The notes under the pieces were generated by a model. It saw only the letters and a list, made by a program, of their open reading frames with translations. It did no database searches and had not been told where the DNA came from. Shown here one piece after another: positions 55,076 to 63,610 of a DNA stretch of 64,000 nt (positions are counted from its first letter, which is position 1; each line of letters starts with the position of its first letter). The position numbers and the translations under genes were made by a program. The stretch comes from an uncultured Psychrobacter sp. (GTDB lineage: Bacteria; Pseudomonadota; Gammaproteobacteria; Pseudomonadales; Moraxellaceae), in NCBI GenBank assembly GCA_947495055.1, contig CANLXO010000001.1:124001-188000 (forward strand), read 5' to 3'.

Positions 55076-56104
55076 ATGGCTAATAAAATGAAAGCAGCTG
55101 TCCTACATGAGTTTAATCAACCGCTACAGATTGAAGAAGTAGACATCCCAACCGTAGGTGCCGGTCAGATCTTAGTAAAAATGGAGGCCTCAGGCGTCTG
55201 TCACACGGACCTTCATGCCGTTGAAGGAGATTGGCCAGTCAAACCAAGTCCACCATTTATCCCTGGACACGAAGGCGTCGGTATCATCACCTCTGTCGGC
55301 GACAACGTCCATCACGTCAAAGAAGGCGACCGAGTCGGTGTGCCCTGGCTCTACTCTGCTTGCGGACACTGTACGCATTGTTTAGGTGGCTGGGAGACGT
55401 TGTGCCTAAAGCAAGAAAATTCAGGTTATTCGGTGAATGGTAGCTTTGCAGAGTATGTCCTGGCAGACGCCGATTATGTAGGCATTATCCCAGAAAGCGT
55501 CGACTCTGTAGAGGTTGCCCCTGTCTTATGCGCAGGTGTCACTGTCTATAAAGGCCTAAAAATGACGGACACCAAGCCTGGTGATTGGGTCGTGATTTCA
55601 GGTATCGGCGGCCTCGGTCACATGGCGGTACAGTATGCTGTGGCTATGGGACTTAATGTTGCTGCGGTCGATATTGATGATGAAAAGCTAGCGTTCGCCG
55701 AAAAACTCGGCGCTAAAGTCACTGTTAATGCCAAAAACACAGATCCTGGCGAGTACCTACAACAGGAAATCGGCGGCGCGCATGGAGTACTAGTCACAGC
55801 GGTATCCTCTACAGCGTTTGAGCAAGCACTGAGCATGTTAAGACGTGGTGGTACTTTGGTCTGTAATGGCCTACCTACAGGCGACTTCCCAGTTTCTATC
55901 TTTGATACGGTATTGAACGGTATTACTATTCGCGGCTCAATTGTCGGTACACGCCTTGATCTACAAGAGTCGTTAGATATGGCAGCTAAAGGCAAAGTGA
56001 AAGCGACCGTTGCCGCTGAACCACTCGAGAATATCAATGATATCTTCGATCGTATGCGTGATGGCAAGATCGAGGGACGTATTGTGATTGACTATACCAT
56101 GTAG
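55076..56104 (+). CDS. adhP: Zinc-dependent alcohol dehydrogenase (AdhP-type)
   Basis: 342 residues, medium-chain family. Catalytic zinc site: [16 protein letters not shown] and [13 protein letters not shown], with the third ligand near [13 protein letters not shown]. The four structural-zinc cysteines are in [15 protein letters not shown]. Rossmann motif [15 protein letters not shown] and VDIDDEKL. It oxidises short-chain alcohols with NAD. CAAGGAGTAAGTAAC precedes the ATG. Middle gene of the aldehyde dehydrogenase-alcohol dehydrogenase-DUF779 group. Confidence 0.93.
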   Translation: MANKMKAAVLHEFNQPLQIEEVDIPTVGAGQILVKMEASGVCHTDLHAVEGDWPVKPSPPFIPGHEGVGIITSVGDNVHHVKEGDRVGVPWLYSACGHCTHCLGGWETLCLKQENSGYSVNGSFAEYVLADADYVGIIPESVDSVEVAPVLCAGVTVYKGLKMTDTKPGDWVVISGIGGLGHMAVQYAVAMGLNVAAVDIDDEKLAFAEKLGAKVTVNAKNTDPGEYLQQEIGGAHGVLVTAVSSTAFEQALSMLRRGGTLVCNGLPTGDFPVSIFDTVLNGITIRGSIVGTRLDLQESLDMAAKGKVKATVAAEPLENINDIFDRMRDGKIEGRIVIDYTM

Positions 56105-56172
56105 TGATTAACAAGTAGCATTGCGATGTTATATCAGTATTGCTATCACTTGTCATTGAAACTCTAAAAAAT

Positions 56173-56232
56173 GGTCGTATTGTTTTTGATGCCATACTAT
56201 TAATAGTATGACTAAGAACAATGCGACCTTTT
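56173..56232 (+). terminator. Large compound-hairpin terminator after adhP
   Basis: Outer stem GGTCGTATTGTT (56173-56184) with AACAATGCGACC (56217-56228), then TTTT. Inside it is a perfect inner stem CATACTAT-TA-ATAGTATG. It would cut or dampen transcription into the DUF779 gene, which has its own ribosome-binding site. Confidence 0.75.
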
Positions 56233-56286
56233 ATGTTATGACAGGGCAATTTTGGAAAATCTTAACTAAAAGACAAGGAGTACACT

Positions 56287-56622
56287 ATGAAACTTGCAGC
56301 GACAGCGTCTTGCGCCGAATTAATCGAGCTTTTAAAGTCCAAGCATGGTGATTTAATGTTCCATCAGTCTGGCGGCTGCTGCGATGGTAGCTCACCGATG
56401 TGCTATCCGCTAGGCGAGTTCAAAACTGGCGCGCAAGATGTGCTTGTTGGCGAGCTGGTAGGCTGTCCGTTTTATATGGGTAAAGCACAATTTGAGCTCT
56501 GGCAGCATACTGACTTAACTATCGATGTAGTCGATGGTCGCGGCGCAAGTTTTTCGCTTGAGATACCTGAAGGCAAGCGCTTTATCGTGCGCTCTGAGGT
56601 TTGCGCGGTAGATGTCGAATGA
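56287..56622 (+). CDS. DUF779 protein
   Basis: 111 residues. The Cys/Gly signature MFHQSGGCCDGSSPMCYP and LVGCPFYMGKAQFELWQHT are diagnostic. The family accompanies aldehyde dehydrogenases and is thought to be needed for, or to be co-regulated with, acetaldehyde oxidation; a metal-binding role is suggested by the cysteines. ACAAGGAGTACACT precedes the ATG. Placed 182 bp after adhP, behind a strong hairpin. Confidence 0.93.
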   Translation: MKLAATASCAELIELLKSKHGDLMFHQSGGCCDGSSPMCYPLGEFKTGAQDVLVGELVGCPFYMGKAQFELWQHTDLTIDVVDGRGASFSLEIPEGKRFIVRSEVCAVDVE

Positions 56623-56625
56623 TTC

Positions 56626-57609
56626 TTAGTTGATATTCACCACCCCGCGGCATTTGGGAAACTGGCTACAACCGTAAAATACTTGACCTTGACGCGCGCC
56701 TTTTTTAGCCACGCGCTTGGTCATCTCGCTATTACATTTTGGACAAGTCATGGTTTGAGCCAAAATAGTAGGCTTTTTAGTGTCTTCAAGAATCGCTATT
56801 GGTTGCTCAAACGCTCTAAGCGACTCACTTTTGTCATCTACAACTTCAAACGGCGTCATAAAGACCGCGTTTTCGCTCGTAAACGGCATTCTCGACGGAT
56901 CATCTTGTTCAACTTGACCTGACCACTGATGTACCTCACTACTCTTAAGCGTCTTTTTTGCTGTTAGTTTCGAGGATGATTTAACGTCTAATTGCCTCTC
57001 AGACTCTTTGGTAGTGTTAGAGTTGTTTTTCTTTGAAGTGCTATGTTTATTTTTTAAATAGGCTTTATGCTGCCGATTAGTACGCCAAGATTTATTAAAT
57101 CTATTAGTCTCAATCTGCTCAACGATAGACTTGACCTCTTCTTCGCTGAGTATCTTATCCTGTTTTTTCTTTACATAAGAGGCCATACCGCTCGTTAGTA
57201 CATGCTCTGGCAGCTCATCACGCGTCTTAAGCTCGCACTCACCAATGAAGGCTATCATAGAATGAAAGTAACTCATATCCAGCTCAAGCAGATCCGCTAG
57301 CGTTTTAATGTGTAGATAATTCTGCCGAAGTGGATTTTGAAATTTAAATTTTTGACCATTTGCGAAGGCTTGCGTCCACTGACGCTGCTTTTCTCTACCA
57401 TATATCCAGCCTTTATAATTCTTGGTTTCAATCACAAAGATGCCATACACTGAAACAATGATATGATCGATCTGGGTACTACCGTCATTAGCTAGTGGCA
57501 AGGTAATATTGTTTAGACGATGATAAATGTCTTTTTCAAGCTTGAGCCACATAGCGACATTAATAACGGTTTCGCCCAAAACACCTTTGAAACTGGACAT
57601 AAGAGACAT
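56626..57609 (-). CDS. NERD-domain protein with C-terminal topoisomerase-type zinc ribbon
   Basis: 327 residues. N-terminal NERD (nuclease-related) domain: TQIDHIIVSVYGIFVIETKNYKGWIYG splits as DHIIVSVYGIFVIETKNYKG, giving the D-x-n-ETK catalytic pattern. A long charged linker (about residues 190-270) leads to a C4 zinc ribbon CPKCNSEM and FYGCSQFPKCRG, as in topoisomerase I tails. Together they suggest a DNA-binding nuclease. AAGGATAAAAACC precedes the ATG. It converges on the DUF779 gene with only 3 bp between. Confidence 0.9.
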   Translation of the reverse strand: MSLMSSFKGVLGETVINVAMWLKLEKDIYHRLNNITLPLANDGSTQIDHIIVSVYGIFVIETKNYKGWIYGREKQRQWTQAFANGQKFKFQNPLRQNYLHIKTLADLLELDMSYFHSMIAFIGECELKTRDELPEHVLTSGMASYVKKKQDKILSEEEVKSIVEQIETNRFNKSWRTNRQHKAYLKNKHSTSKKNNSNTTKESERQLDVKSSSKLTAKKTLKSSEVHQWSGQVEQDDPSRMPFTSENAVFMTPFEVVDDKSESLRAFEQPIAILEDTKKPTILAQTMTCPKCNSEMTKRVAKKGARQGQVFYGCSQFPKCRGVVNIN

Positions 57610-57642
57610 GGTTTTTATCCTTAACCTATATTCTTAGAATAG

Positions 57643-58353
57643 TTATCTAACTGGCACTTCCATCACCAGTACCTGCGCCTTGCTAATGACATCCATCGCA
57701 AACTTATCCGTCTCGGTAATACCCAAGCCATCACGCGGCTGCAATACAGTGCCATCGATAATCACACTACCTGAAATCATAAAGACATAAGCGCCACTGC
57801 TGGTGTCATTTAAGGCATAAGTTTTGGTCACGCCTGCATCAAACTCACCGACACTAAACCACGCCTCTTGATAAATCCACAAGCCTGCGTCATCTGCATT
57901 TGGTGATAGCACTTGAGCGAATTGGTTATGCTTTAGCAAATCAATAATACTGACCTGTTGATAGCGCGGAGTGACGTTTTTTTTGTTAGGTTCTAGCCAA
58001 ATTTGTAGGAACTTCACGGGTATATCTAGGCTGACATTACTCTCAGAATGTACGACGCCTGTACCCGCTGACATTATCTGAATCTCACCACTTTTGATGA
58101 TACTCTCGTTGCCCATATTATCCTTGTGCAACAGCGTGCCCGATAATGGAATACTGACAATCTCCATATTACGGTGCGAGTGTGAGCTAAGTCCGTGCCC
58201 GCCTTCGATATGATCATCGTTAATGACTTTAAGTGCGCCAAAGCCGACCCGCGCGCGATCGTAGTAGTCGCCAAAGCTAAAGTTATGCTTAGATTTTAGC
58301 CAACCCTGATAGGAGCCGCCACGTTTATTTGCAGGATGATGGATAGTTTTCAT
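57643..58353 (-). CDS. Pirin-family protein (quercetinase-like bicupin)
   Basis: 236 residues. N-terminal cupin with the metal site HGLSSHSHRNMEIVSIPLSG, followed by GSVHSES-type region TGVVHSESNV and a C-terminal cupin half (YALNDTSSGAYVFMISG). Bacterial pirins of the YhaK/YhhW kind bind iron or another metal and may oxidise quercetin. AGGATATATT precedes the ATG. Possibly co-transcribed with the NERD gene (33 bp), but no functional link is clear. Confidence 0.92.
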   Translation of the reverse strand: MKTIHHPANKRGGSYQGWLKSKHNFSFGDYYDRARVGFGALKVINDDHIEGGHGLSSHSHRNMEIVSIPLSGTLLHKDNMGNESIIKSGEIQIMSAGTGVVHSESNVSLDIPVKFLQIWLEPNKKNVTPRYQQVSIIDLLKHNQFAQVLSPNADDAGLWIYQEAWFSVGEFDAGVTKTYALNDTSSGAYVFMISGSVIIDGTVLQPRDGLGITETDKFAMDVISKAQVLVMEVPVR

Positions 58354-58444
58354 AATATATCCTAGTTTGAGTGACCCTATGAATATGTTAACTCATAAAA
58401 AAGAGCTGCTAGATGATTCTAACAACTCATTTATCGCTATTACA

Positions 58445-58477
58445 TTTTAGCTTTTAGCTTTTAGCTTTTAGCTTTTA
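58445..58477. repeat. 7-bp tandem repeat, about 4.7 copies
   Basis: TTTTAGC repeated at 58445, 58452, 58459 and 58466, then TTTTA. It lies between the pirin promoter and the end of the MBL-fold pseudogene. Simple slippage repeat; number of copies may vary between strains. Confidence 0.9.
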
Positions 58478-58489
58478 ATAAACAGTAGC

Positions 58490-59443
58490 CTACCACATAC
58501 CGCGGCGATGATTTTTTACCCAGCGGTGCATGCCAAGCGTATTGAGGGTTTTCATATTGCTAAAGTTAGTCCAGCTTTGTACCTCTGGGCTAAACTTAAC
58601 ATTGCGATAGAGCTGATCCCAGCTTTGACCTGCGCGCTCAAGCGTCAGAACTTGCTTGTGCAAATCGACCATGTAATCACGTAGCGCCACTTGCTCAGCT
58701 TTGGTCGCGGGCGTGTAATGACCGATATCGATGATATCGACGTCTTGTGCGATGACCCAATCTAAAGTGTCAATCCAACCATCATAGTAAAAGTCTAAAA
58801 AGTCATTGTATGGCATGGTTTTGTTTTGACAGACATCAGTACATTGCAGGGCTTTTTGGCGCGGGAATAGTACCATGGTCATGCTATTTGAATGACTAGG
58901 ATCGACGCGGTGTAGCTCAACGGTCTCGCCGCCAAGGGTAATGGTCATGTCTTCATCGAACACTTTATCTGGAATAGCATACGGCATTCTCTCGCCAATG
59001 ACAGGCTCGATCGCGTTTCTATGAGCGACGATGGTCGCGCCTTGCTGCTGAAACACTTGACTACCTGCCATGTGATCGGCGTGAGCATGGGTCAAGACGT
59101 TGTATTTGACAGGAACACCAAAGCGGCTTTGGATCTCTTTGCTGAGCCACTGGGCCGCGCAAGTCGCGCCTGCATCGACAACTAACGCACCTTAATCAGT
59201 AATCATAACGATACCACTGTGGACTGCAAGTCCTGAACCATTGGTATGACGATACAGATTATCTTTGAGTTTGGTTAAAGTAGGTGCGGCATCATCACAC
59301 ATGCCAACAGTAAAGTCTGGTAGTACAGCACGAGTCGTGATGTTGGATTTATCGACACTAATGCCCGTATCGGACGCCGCAGACGCCGCAACTGACAGGG
59401 TCAGACTGGCAAGAGTCAGCATAGATTTTTTGAATAAAGTCAT
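58490..59443 (-). pseudogene. Exported MBL-fold metallo-hydrolase with an in-frame stop
   Basis: One frame of 317 codon positions with TAA at 59192-59194 (minus strand), between VMITD and GALVVDAGATCAA. The 83 codons before it hold a signal peptide (LTLASLTLSVAASA) and the fold start. After it come the zinc motif THAHADHMAG, DPSHSNSMTMV and IDIGHYTP, so the domain is otherwise complete and shows no frameshift. Either it is a recent nonsense mutation or a base error. Divergent from the alpha-hydroxyacid oxidase gene, and the two were probably one functional unit in the periplasm. Confidence 0.82.
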
Positions 59444-59689
59444 AATAGTCCTTAATGTAGTTGAAATAATAATAGTATTGACTCGGCGACAAAAAGAGTT
59501 AGAGAATAGAAAAGCTAAGTCACAAGACGTTACTAACCTGTAATAATATATAGTAAATAATTTTTCTTTTGAAGTTTAAATTAAGTCAACTAATAGATAG
59601 TTAATAATTTATTAACAATAGACTTTTAATATTTATTATAATGCGTGCGTCATCAGTTATATTGACCTTCACTTATTTAAGGAAAAATA

Positions 59690-60985
59690 ATAAACCCCTC
59701 AGTAGATACCGCTCACGAATTAAGCAAAAAAACGATTTCAAGACGTAAATTATTAGGCGCCGCAGGCGTCGGTCTTGGCGATCTACCGCTAATGAGCACC
59801 CAAGTGTTCGCAGCAGCAAACGATGCCAGTCGTCCCGCTGTACCTTATATGGCAAGCACGGCTGAGAAAAAACTCAATATTATTAGCTTAGATCGCTTGC
59901 AAGTTGAAGCACGCGCCGCTATTCCAAAAGCAGGCTATGCCTTTGTATCAGGCGGCGCAGGTGATGAGTGGACGCTACGTGAAAACCGCCGTGCCTTTAA
60001 TGATTATCGCATTGCAGCCAAGCGCTTAGTCGGCTTAACCAACGATGATATCGACATCTCAACGCGTCTGCTCGGTCTAAATATGCCGTCTCCTGTCATG
60101 GTAGCGCCTATGGGCGCACATATGATGGTGCATGAGCAAGGCGAAAAAGACACCGCTCGCGGCGCAGGTCTTGCCAATACCTTGTATTGCTCATCGGGTG
60201 CCTCAAACGCAACGCTAGAGGAAATCGCAAAAGCCACTACGGGTCCAAAATGGTTTCAGCTGTACTGGAACAATGATATAAAAGTAACGCGCTCACTGTT
60301 AAGTCGTGCCAAAGCGGCTGGTTATACCGCTATTATCTTGACCGCTGACGCTCTAGGCCCAGGCCAGCCAGAGGACTTTAAAGCAATGGGCAGCCCATTC
60401 CGTCCTGATGCTACCTTTGCCAACCATGATCCTAAAAAGGGCGGTTTTGGTAACTTCTTTGATCAAAAGACCTCACTCACAACCGAAGACATTCAATTTA
60501 TTAAGACATTCACAGGACTACCCGTTATCGTCAAAGGCGTTTTGCGTCCTGATGATGCCGATAGATTCATCCGCGCAGGTGCCAATGCTATTCAAGTTTC
60601 AAACCACGGCGGTCGTCAGATCGATGGTGTCCCTGCTGGCATTACTGCTCTACCCCCTATCGTTGAGATCGTTGCTGGCCGCGTCCCTGTTATCTTAGAC
60701 GGCGGCGTACGTCGTGGTATCGACATCGTTCGCGCTGTGGCTATGGGTGCTGACGCCGTCGCTATCGGTCGTCCGATGATGTATGGTCTGGGCCTTGGCG
60801 GCGCACAAGGCGTACAATCCGTTATTGAGCACATCAATAATGATCTAAGATCAACCATGCTCCTCACTGGTGCTCAAAAACTATCTGATCTAAACCCGAA
60901 TTTTATTGAGATCGTCGGTCAAAACGAAGAGTACAGTACCTTTGAGGGCCAATTAGGTATAAACCTTGCAATTACCTCAAAATAA
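59690..60985 (+). CDS. FMN-dependent alpha-hydroxyacid (L-lactate) oxidase/dehydrogenase with Tat signal
   Basis: The family core (from TAEKKLNIISLDRLQ) has RDRR-type FMN sites, LTADALGPGQPED, the catalytic VSNHGGRQIDG and LDGGVRRGIDIVRA, as in lactate oxidases. The first in-frame ATG (59792) has no ribosome-binding site. Upstream the frame stays open and encodes a twin-arginine signal, KKTISRRKLLGAAGVGLG. It would begin at 59690 with ATA, 6 nt after AAGGA; a single G-to-A change from ATG would explain this. So the protein is normally exported by Tat, and here either the start codon is lost or initiation uses ATA. Start reported at 59690 on that basis. Confidence 0.85.
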   Translation: MNPSVDTAHELSKKTISRRKLLGAAGVGLGDLPLMSTQVFAAANDASRPAVPYMASTAEKKLNIISLDRLQVEARAAIPKAGYAFVSGGAGDEWTLRENRRAFNDYRIAAKRLVGLTNDDIDISTRLLGLNMPSPVMVAPMGAHMMVHEQGEKDTARGAGLANTLYCSSGASNATLEEIAKATTGPKWFQLYWNNDIKVTRSLLSRAKAAGYTAIILTADALGPGQPEDFKAMGSPFRPDATFANHDPKKGGFGNFFDQKTSLTTEDIQFIKTFTGLPVIVKGVLRPDDADRFIRAGANAIQVSNHGGRQIDGVPAGITALPPIVEIVAGRVPVILDGGVRRGIDIVRAVAMGADAVAIGRPMMYGLGLGGAQGVQSVIEHINNDLRSTMLLTGAQKLSDLNPNFIEIVGQNEEYSTFEGQLGINLAITSK

Positions 60986-61020
60986 AAGAGCGACTAAATT
61001 ATTTTAGTCGCTCTTTTTTA
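60985..61020. terminator. Bidirectional terminator after the oxidase gene
   Basis: AAAGAGCGACTAAA (60985-60998) pairs with TTTAGTCGCTCTTT (61003-61016), loop of 4, then T's. The stem begins in the stop codon. Confidence 0.92.
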
Positions 61021-61177
61021 TGCCAAAACGTTTCATTATTATCACTTATATGACTTTATCAATCTACCTACGCAATGACTGATAACTTTAATCGTACAGG
61101 GTAAAGTGCCAAATATAGTAGGCTACTCCCTTATTACCTATTACAATACAAACACATTTTACAGTGCGTCACGGACT

Positions 61178-61774
61178 ATGAGTATGAACTCCGCAATTAT
61201 GAACACCACCCTCGCCGCTAGCTTATTGCTATCCCTACCTACGATATCTCAAGCCGCGACTCCGCAAAAATGGCAACTGGATCTACCCAAAACTCAAGTA
61301 GACTTTCAAGTCGCCTACTTTGGCAATGGTATGGTAGAAGGTCAGTTTCATGATATGAATGGCTCAATCCGTTATGACGCAAAAAACCCTACGAGCACAA
61401 CCATCAACTTTACAGTAAAAACTGACAGCATTGATGCAGGTGGCACTTTGCGTAACGCTTTTTTGCGCCGCAAAGAGCTGCTCAACACTGCGCAATATCC
61501 GACGATGACTTTTGTCTCCAAAAAGGTCAGCATGATTAACGCAAAAGAAGCGAACGTTACTGGCAATTTTACGGTGCTGGGACAAACCAAGCCGCTAACC
61601 GTCAAGGTCAAACTCAACAACGTTCAAAATGACCCTGCCACCCGTCAACCTGTTATCAAGTTTAAGGCAACAGGCACCATCAACAGATACGACTACGGCG
61701 TTACCGCGTTTCCAAACCTCGTTGGTAATGACATACCACTTGAGATATCAGGTCAGCTGGTAGTGGCAAACTAA
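61178..61774 (+). CDS. YceI-family periplasmic protein
   Basis: 198 residues from the ATG at 61178. Signal peptide LAASLLLSLPTISQA (cleavage near QAA). YceI lipocalin-like barrel: WQLDLPKTQVDFQVAYFG, the SIRYDAKNP segment, FLRRKELLNTAQYPTMTFVS and GNFTVLGQTKPLTVKVKL. These proteins bind isoprenoid-like lipids and are induced by base or osmotic stress. An upstream in-frame start at 61106 adds 24 residues and spoils the signal peptide. The ribosome-binding site is weak. Confidence 0.9.
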   Translation: MSMNSAIMNTTLAASLLLSLPTISQAATPQKWQLDLPKTQVDFQVAYFGNGMVEGQFHDMNGSIRYDAKNPTSTTINFTVKTDSIDAGGTLRNAFLRRKELLNTAQYPTMTFVSKKVSMINAKEANVTGNFTVLGQTKPLTVKVKLNNVQNDPATRQPVIKFKATGTINRYDYGVTAFPNLVGNDIPLEISGQLVVAN

Positions 61775-61790
61775 GAATAGGTAGATTTAA

Positions 61791-61828
61791 AAAAAGAGTG
61801 ACTAGAATATATTCTAGTCACTCTTTTT
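61791..61828. terminator. Bidirectional terminator after the YceI gene
   Basis: Perfect palindrome AAAAAGAGTGACTAGAAT (61791-61808) with ATTCTAGTCACTCTTTTT (61811-61828). Strong in both directions. Confidence 0.95.
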
Positions 61829-62406
61829 GGTTCAAGGATAAGACGTTTTATGGCTTAAAAAGTGCTGTAGGGTGCGTTCCACGCACCAATATGCTTTTAT
61901 TCTACTCAAAGTTAAAGGCTATTTCATTTACTTGGTCTTATATCAAAAGTATAAAAAGACAAATGATTAGCCTCAGCATCTGCTACTTTAACAGTGGGGA
62001 AATATGCGAGGTATGGGTCGGTTTTCTTTAATGGTTTATGCGTACCTCGTCCCTCGGCAAAAGCTATCGTGTTGCGCTCGGACGCAAAGTTTGTGAAGTA
62101 AGCGAAATATGATATTTAGTGTATGGTCATTTGCGTAAATAAACATATTCATCTATCTGTTTCCTATTCATGCGTTGATGCGCTGGGCGCATCCTATGAA
62201 AACTCACTAAAAACAACCTGAACCAACAATTGAACTAAAATATTGATTCGTGTTGTAGAATTTAAGACTAAATGATAGTCATGGTTTCCTCTAGCAAGCA
62301 TTTAGGATCACCTTTAGTGAATAAGGAGACTTTATTATCTACTGCTTTCGTAAACGATCCACCTGTAGTACTCCAATCATTTCAGGGAGTTGGAACAGAA
62401 GTGATT
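61829..62406. repeat. Gene-free region with two REP-like hairpins in inverted orientation
   Basis: No credible gene in about 580 bp. Hairpin 1: GGTGCGT-TCC-ACGCACC at 61871-61887, preceded by TAG. Hairpin 2: GATGCGC-TGG-GCGCATC at 62177-62193; read on the minus strand it starts TAGGATGCGCCCAGCGCATC, matching hairpin 1 with compensating changes in the stem. Both resemble the TAGGGTGCG...CGCACC repeats widespread in proteobacteria. Confidence 0.6.
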
Positions 62407-62759
62407 TTATAGGGGTAATCTTGTGTCTTTATCTATATCAATATTGTCAAAAATAGTTTTCTTTAATGTGGACTCTGAGAAAATAGCACCTGATAGATCA
62501 GTAAAATGATTTATATGATCTGATGTGAACTTGAAATTATCAAAAGTACAGTTATTAAATACACTTCCCCCTAAACTGACACCTTTAAACACAACACTGT
62601 TGAACGTACAGTTTCCAAATACGTCTCCATACATTGTACAGTCATAAAAGCATTATATTGATAGCCTTTTGGGTCAATACGTGACTGAAGTGAAGACGAT
62701 GTTGGATGGTTTGGCGGAGTGATGGAGTTGTTAGACATTTCATAAACTAGTGACTGCAT
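62407..62759 (-). pseudogene. Pentapeptide-repeat-like protein with a one-base frameshift
   Basis: Minus strand. The first part (start at 62759) reads in one frame to YQYNAF. The second part (DCTMYGDVFGNCTFN onward, pentapeptide-like repeats such as VFNNCTFDNFKF and LSGAIFSESTL) is in another frame and runs to 62407. Adding one T in the TTTT run (plus strand AAAA at 62646-62649) joins them into about 117 residues. The lesion is in a homopolymer, so it may be a slippage mutation or a sequencing error. It follows the Sel1-repeat gene by 35 bp on the same strand. Confidence 0.7.
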
Positions 62760-62794
62760 GAGCTAAAAACTACTGGCTCATACAGTCATCATTA

Positions 62795-63592
62795 TCATTG
62801 GCTCATCTCTTCAATATCACCTAATGTAAGACCAATTTCTTGGGTGCTAAAGATAGTAATGCCTTTATCGTCGATTTTACCATTCATGACCAATCTACCA
62901 ATGCGATTACTTGCTTCTTGATTACCTTGATCGGCGGCTTTTTTATACCATTCAAATGCTTTTTCGTAATCTTGTGGCACGCCTTGACCTTGTTCATAAA
63001 GGTCACCAAGATTAAATTGTGCGAGACCCACGTCTTGTTCAGCAGCTTTTTTGTACCACTCAAAAGCTTTAGTATAGCTTTGTGTGACGCCTCTACCAAA
63101 ATAGTACATCGTGCCAATATTGTTTTGAGCATTAAAAGATCCATTATCAGCTGCTAATAAATACAATTGCATGGCTTTTTCATAATCCTGATCAATACCT
63201 ACTCCACTTCCATACATAATACCGAGACTAAATTGAGCATCAGCGTATCCTTGGTTGGCTGCTTTTTGCATCCATGCAAATGCTTTTTGATAGTCCTTTT
63301 CTGTTCCCAGTCCGTCATGATACATCAGACCTAAATAGTGCTCAGCAGGAGCATAGCCTTGATCGGCAGCTACTTGAAATAATTCAAAAGCTTTATCATC
63401 GTCTTCAGGAACGGAGTCGCCCTCGTAGTAGGCCAGTCCAAGCTCGTATGTTTGTTTAGGATCATTTTGCTTTACTGATTCAGTGATATTTAAAGATTCC
63501 GCTGAGCAAGCTGAAACGGTTAAGCCGACTGATAGCGTCGTAGCTAATAATAAAGACTGAGTTAAGTGATTTAGGCTTTTTAGATCCATCAA
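62795..63592 (-). CDS. Sel1-repeat (TPR-like) lipoprotein
   Basis: 265 residues. Signal peptide with lipobox VSAC near residue 29. Six Sel1 repeats follow from about residue 44 to 240, each with A-x-x-x-Y/L-G-x-x-Y and KAFEWYKKAAEQ-type helices (for example YEKAFEWYKKAADQGN). Solenoids of this kind bind proteins in the envelope or periplasm. The last 25 residues leave the repeat pattern. First of at least two genes with the pentapeptide-like pseudogene downstream and the partial gene at 63611 upstream on the same strand. Confidence 0.88.
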   Translation of the reverse strand: MMDLKSLNHLTQSLLLATTLSVGLTVSACSAESLNITESVKQNDPKQTYELGLAYYEGDSVPEDDDKAFELFQVAADQGYAPAEHYLGLMYHDGLGTEKDYQKAFAWMQKAANQGYADAQFSLGIMYGSGVGIDQDYEKAMQLYLLAADNGSFNAQNNIGTMYYFGRGVTQSYTKAFEWYKKAAEQDVGLAQFNLGDLYEQGQGVPQDYEKAFEWYKKAADQGNQEASNRIGRLVMNGKIDDKGITIFSTQEIGLTLGDIEEMSQ

Positions 63593-63610
63593 ATTCTCGT
63601 TAAAAACTAT

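Noticed and set aside
55618..56067. 149-codon minus-strand ORF inside adhP
   Set aside because: Antisense shadow; no ribosome-binding site.
61798..62031. 77-codon ORF beginning in a terminator
   Set aside because: Start lies inside the terminator hairpin; no protein-like pattern.
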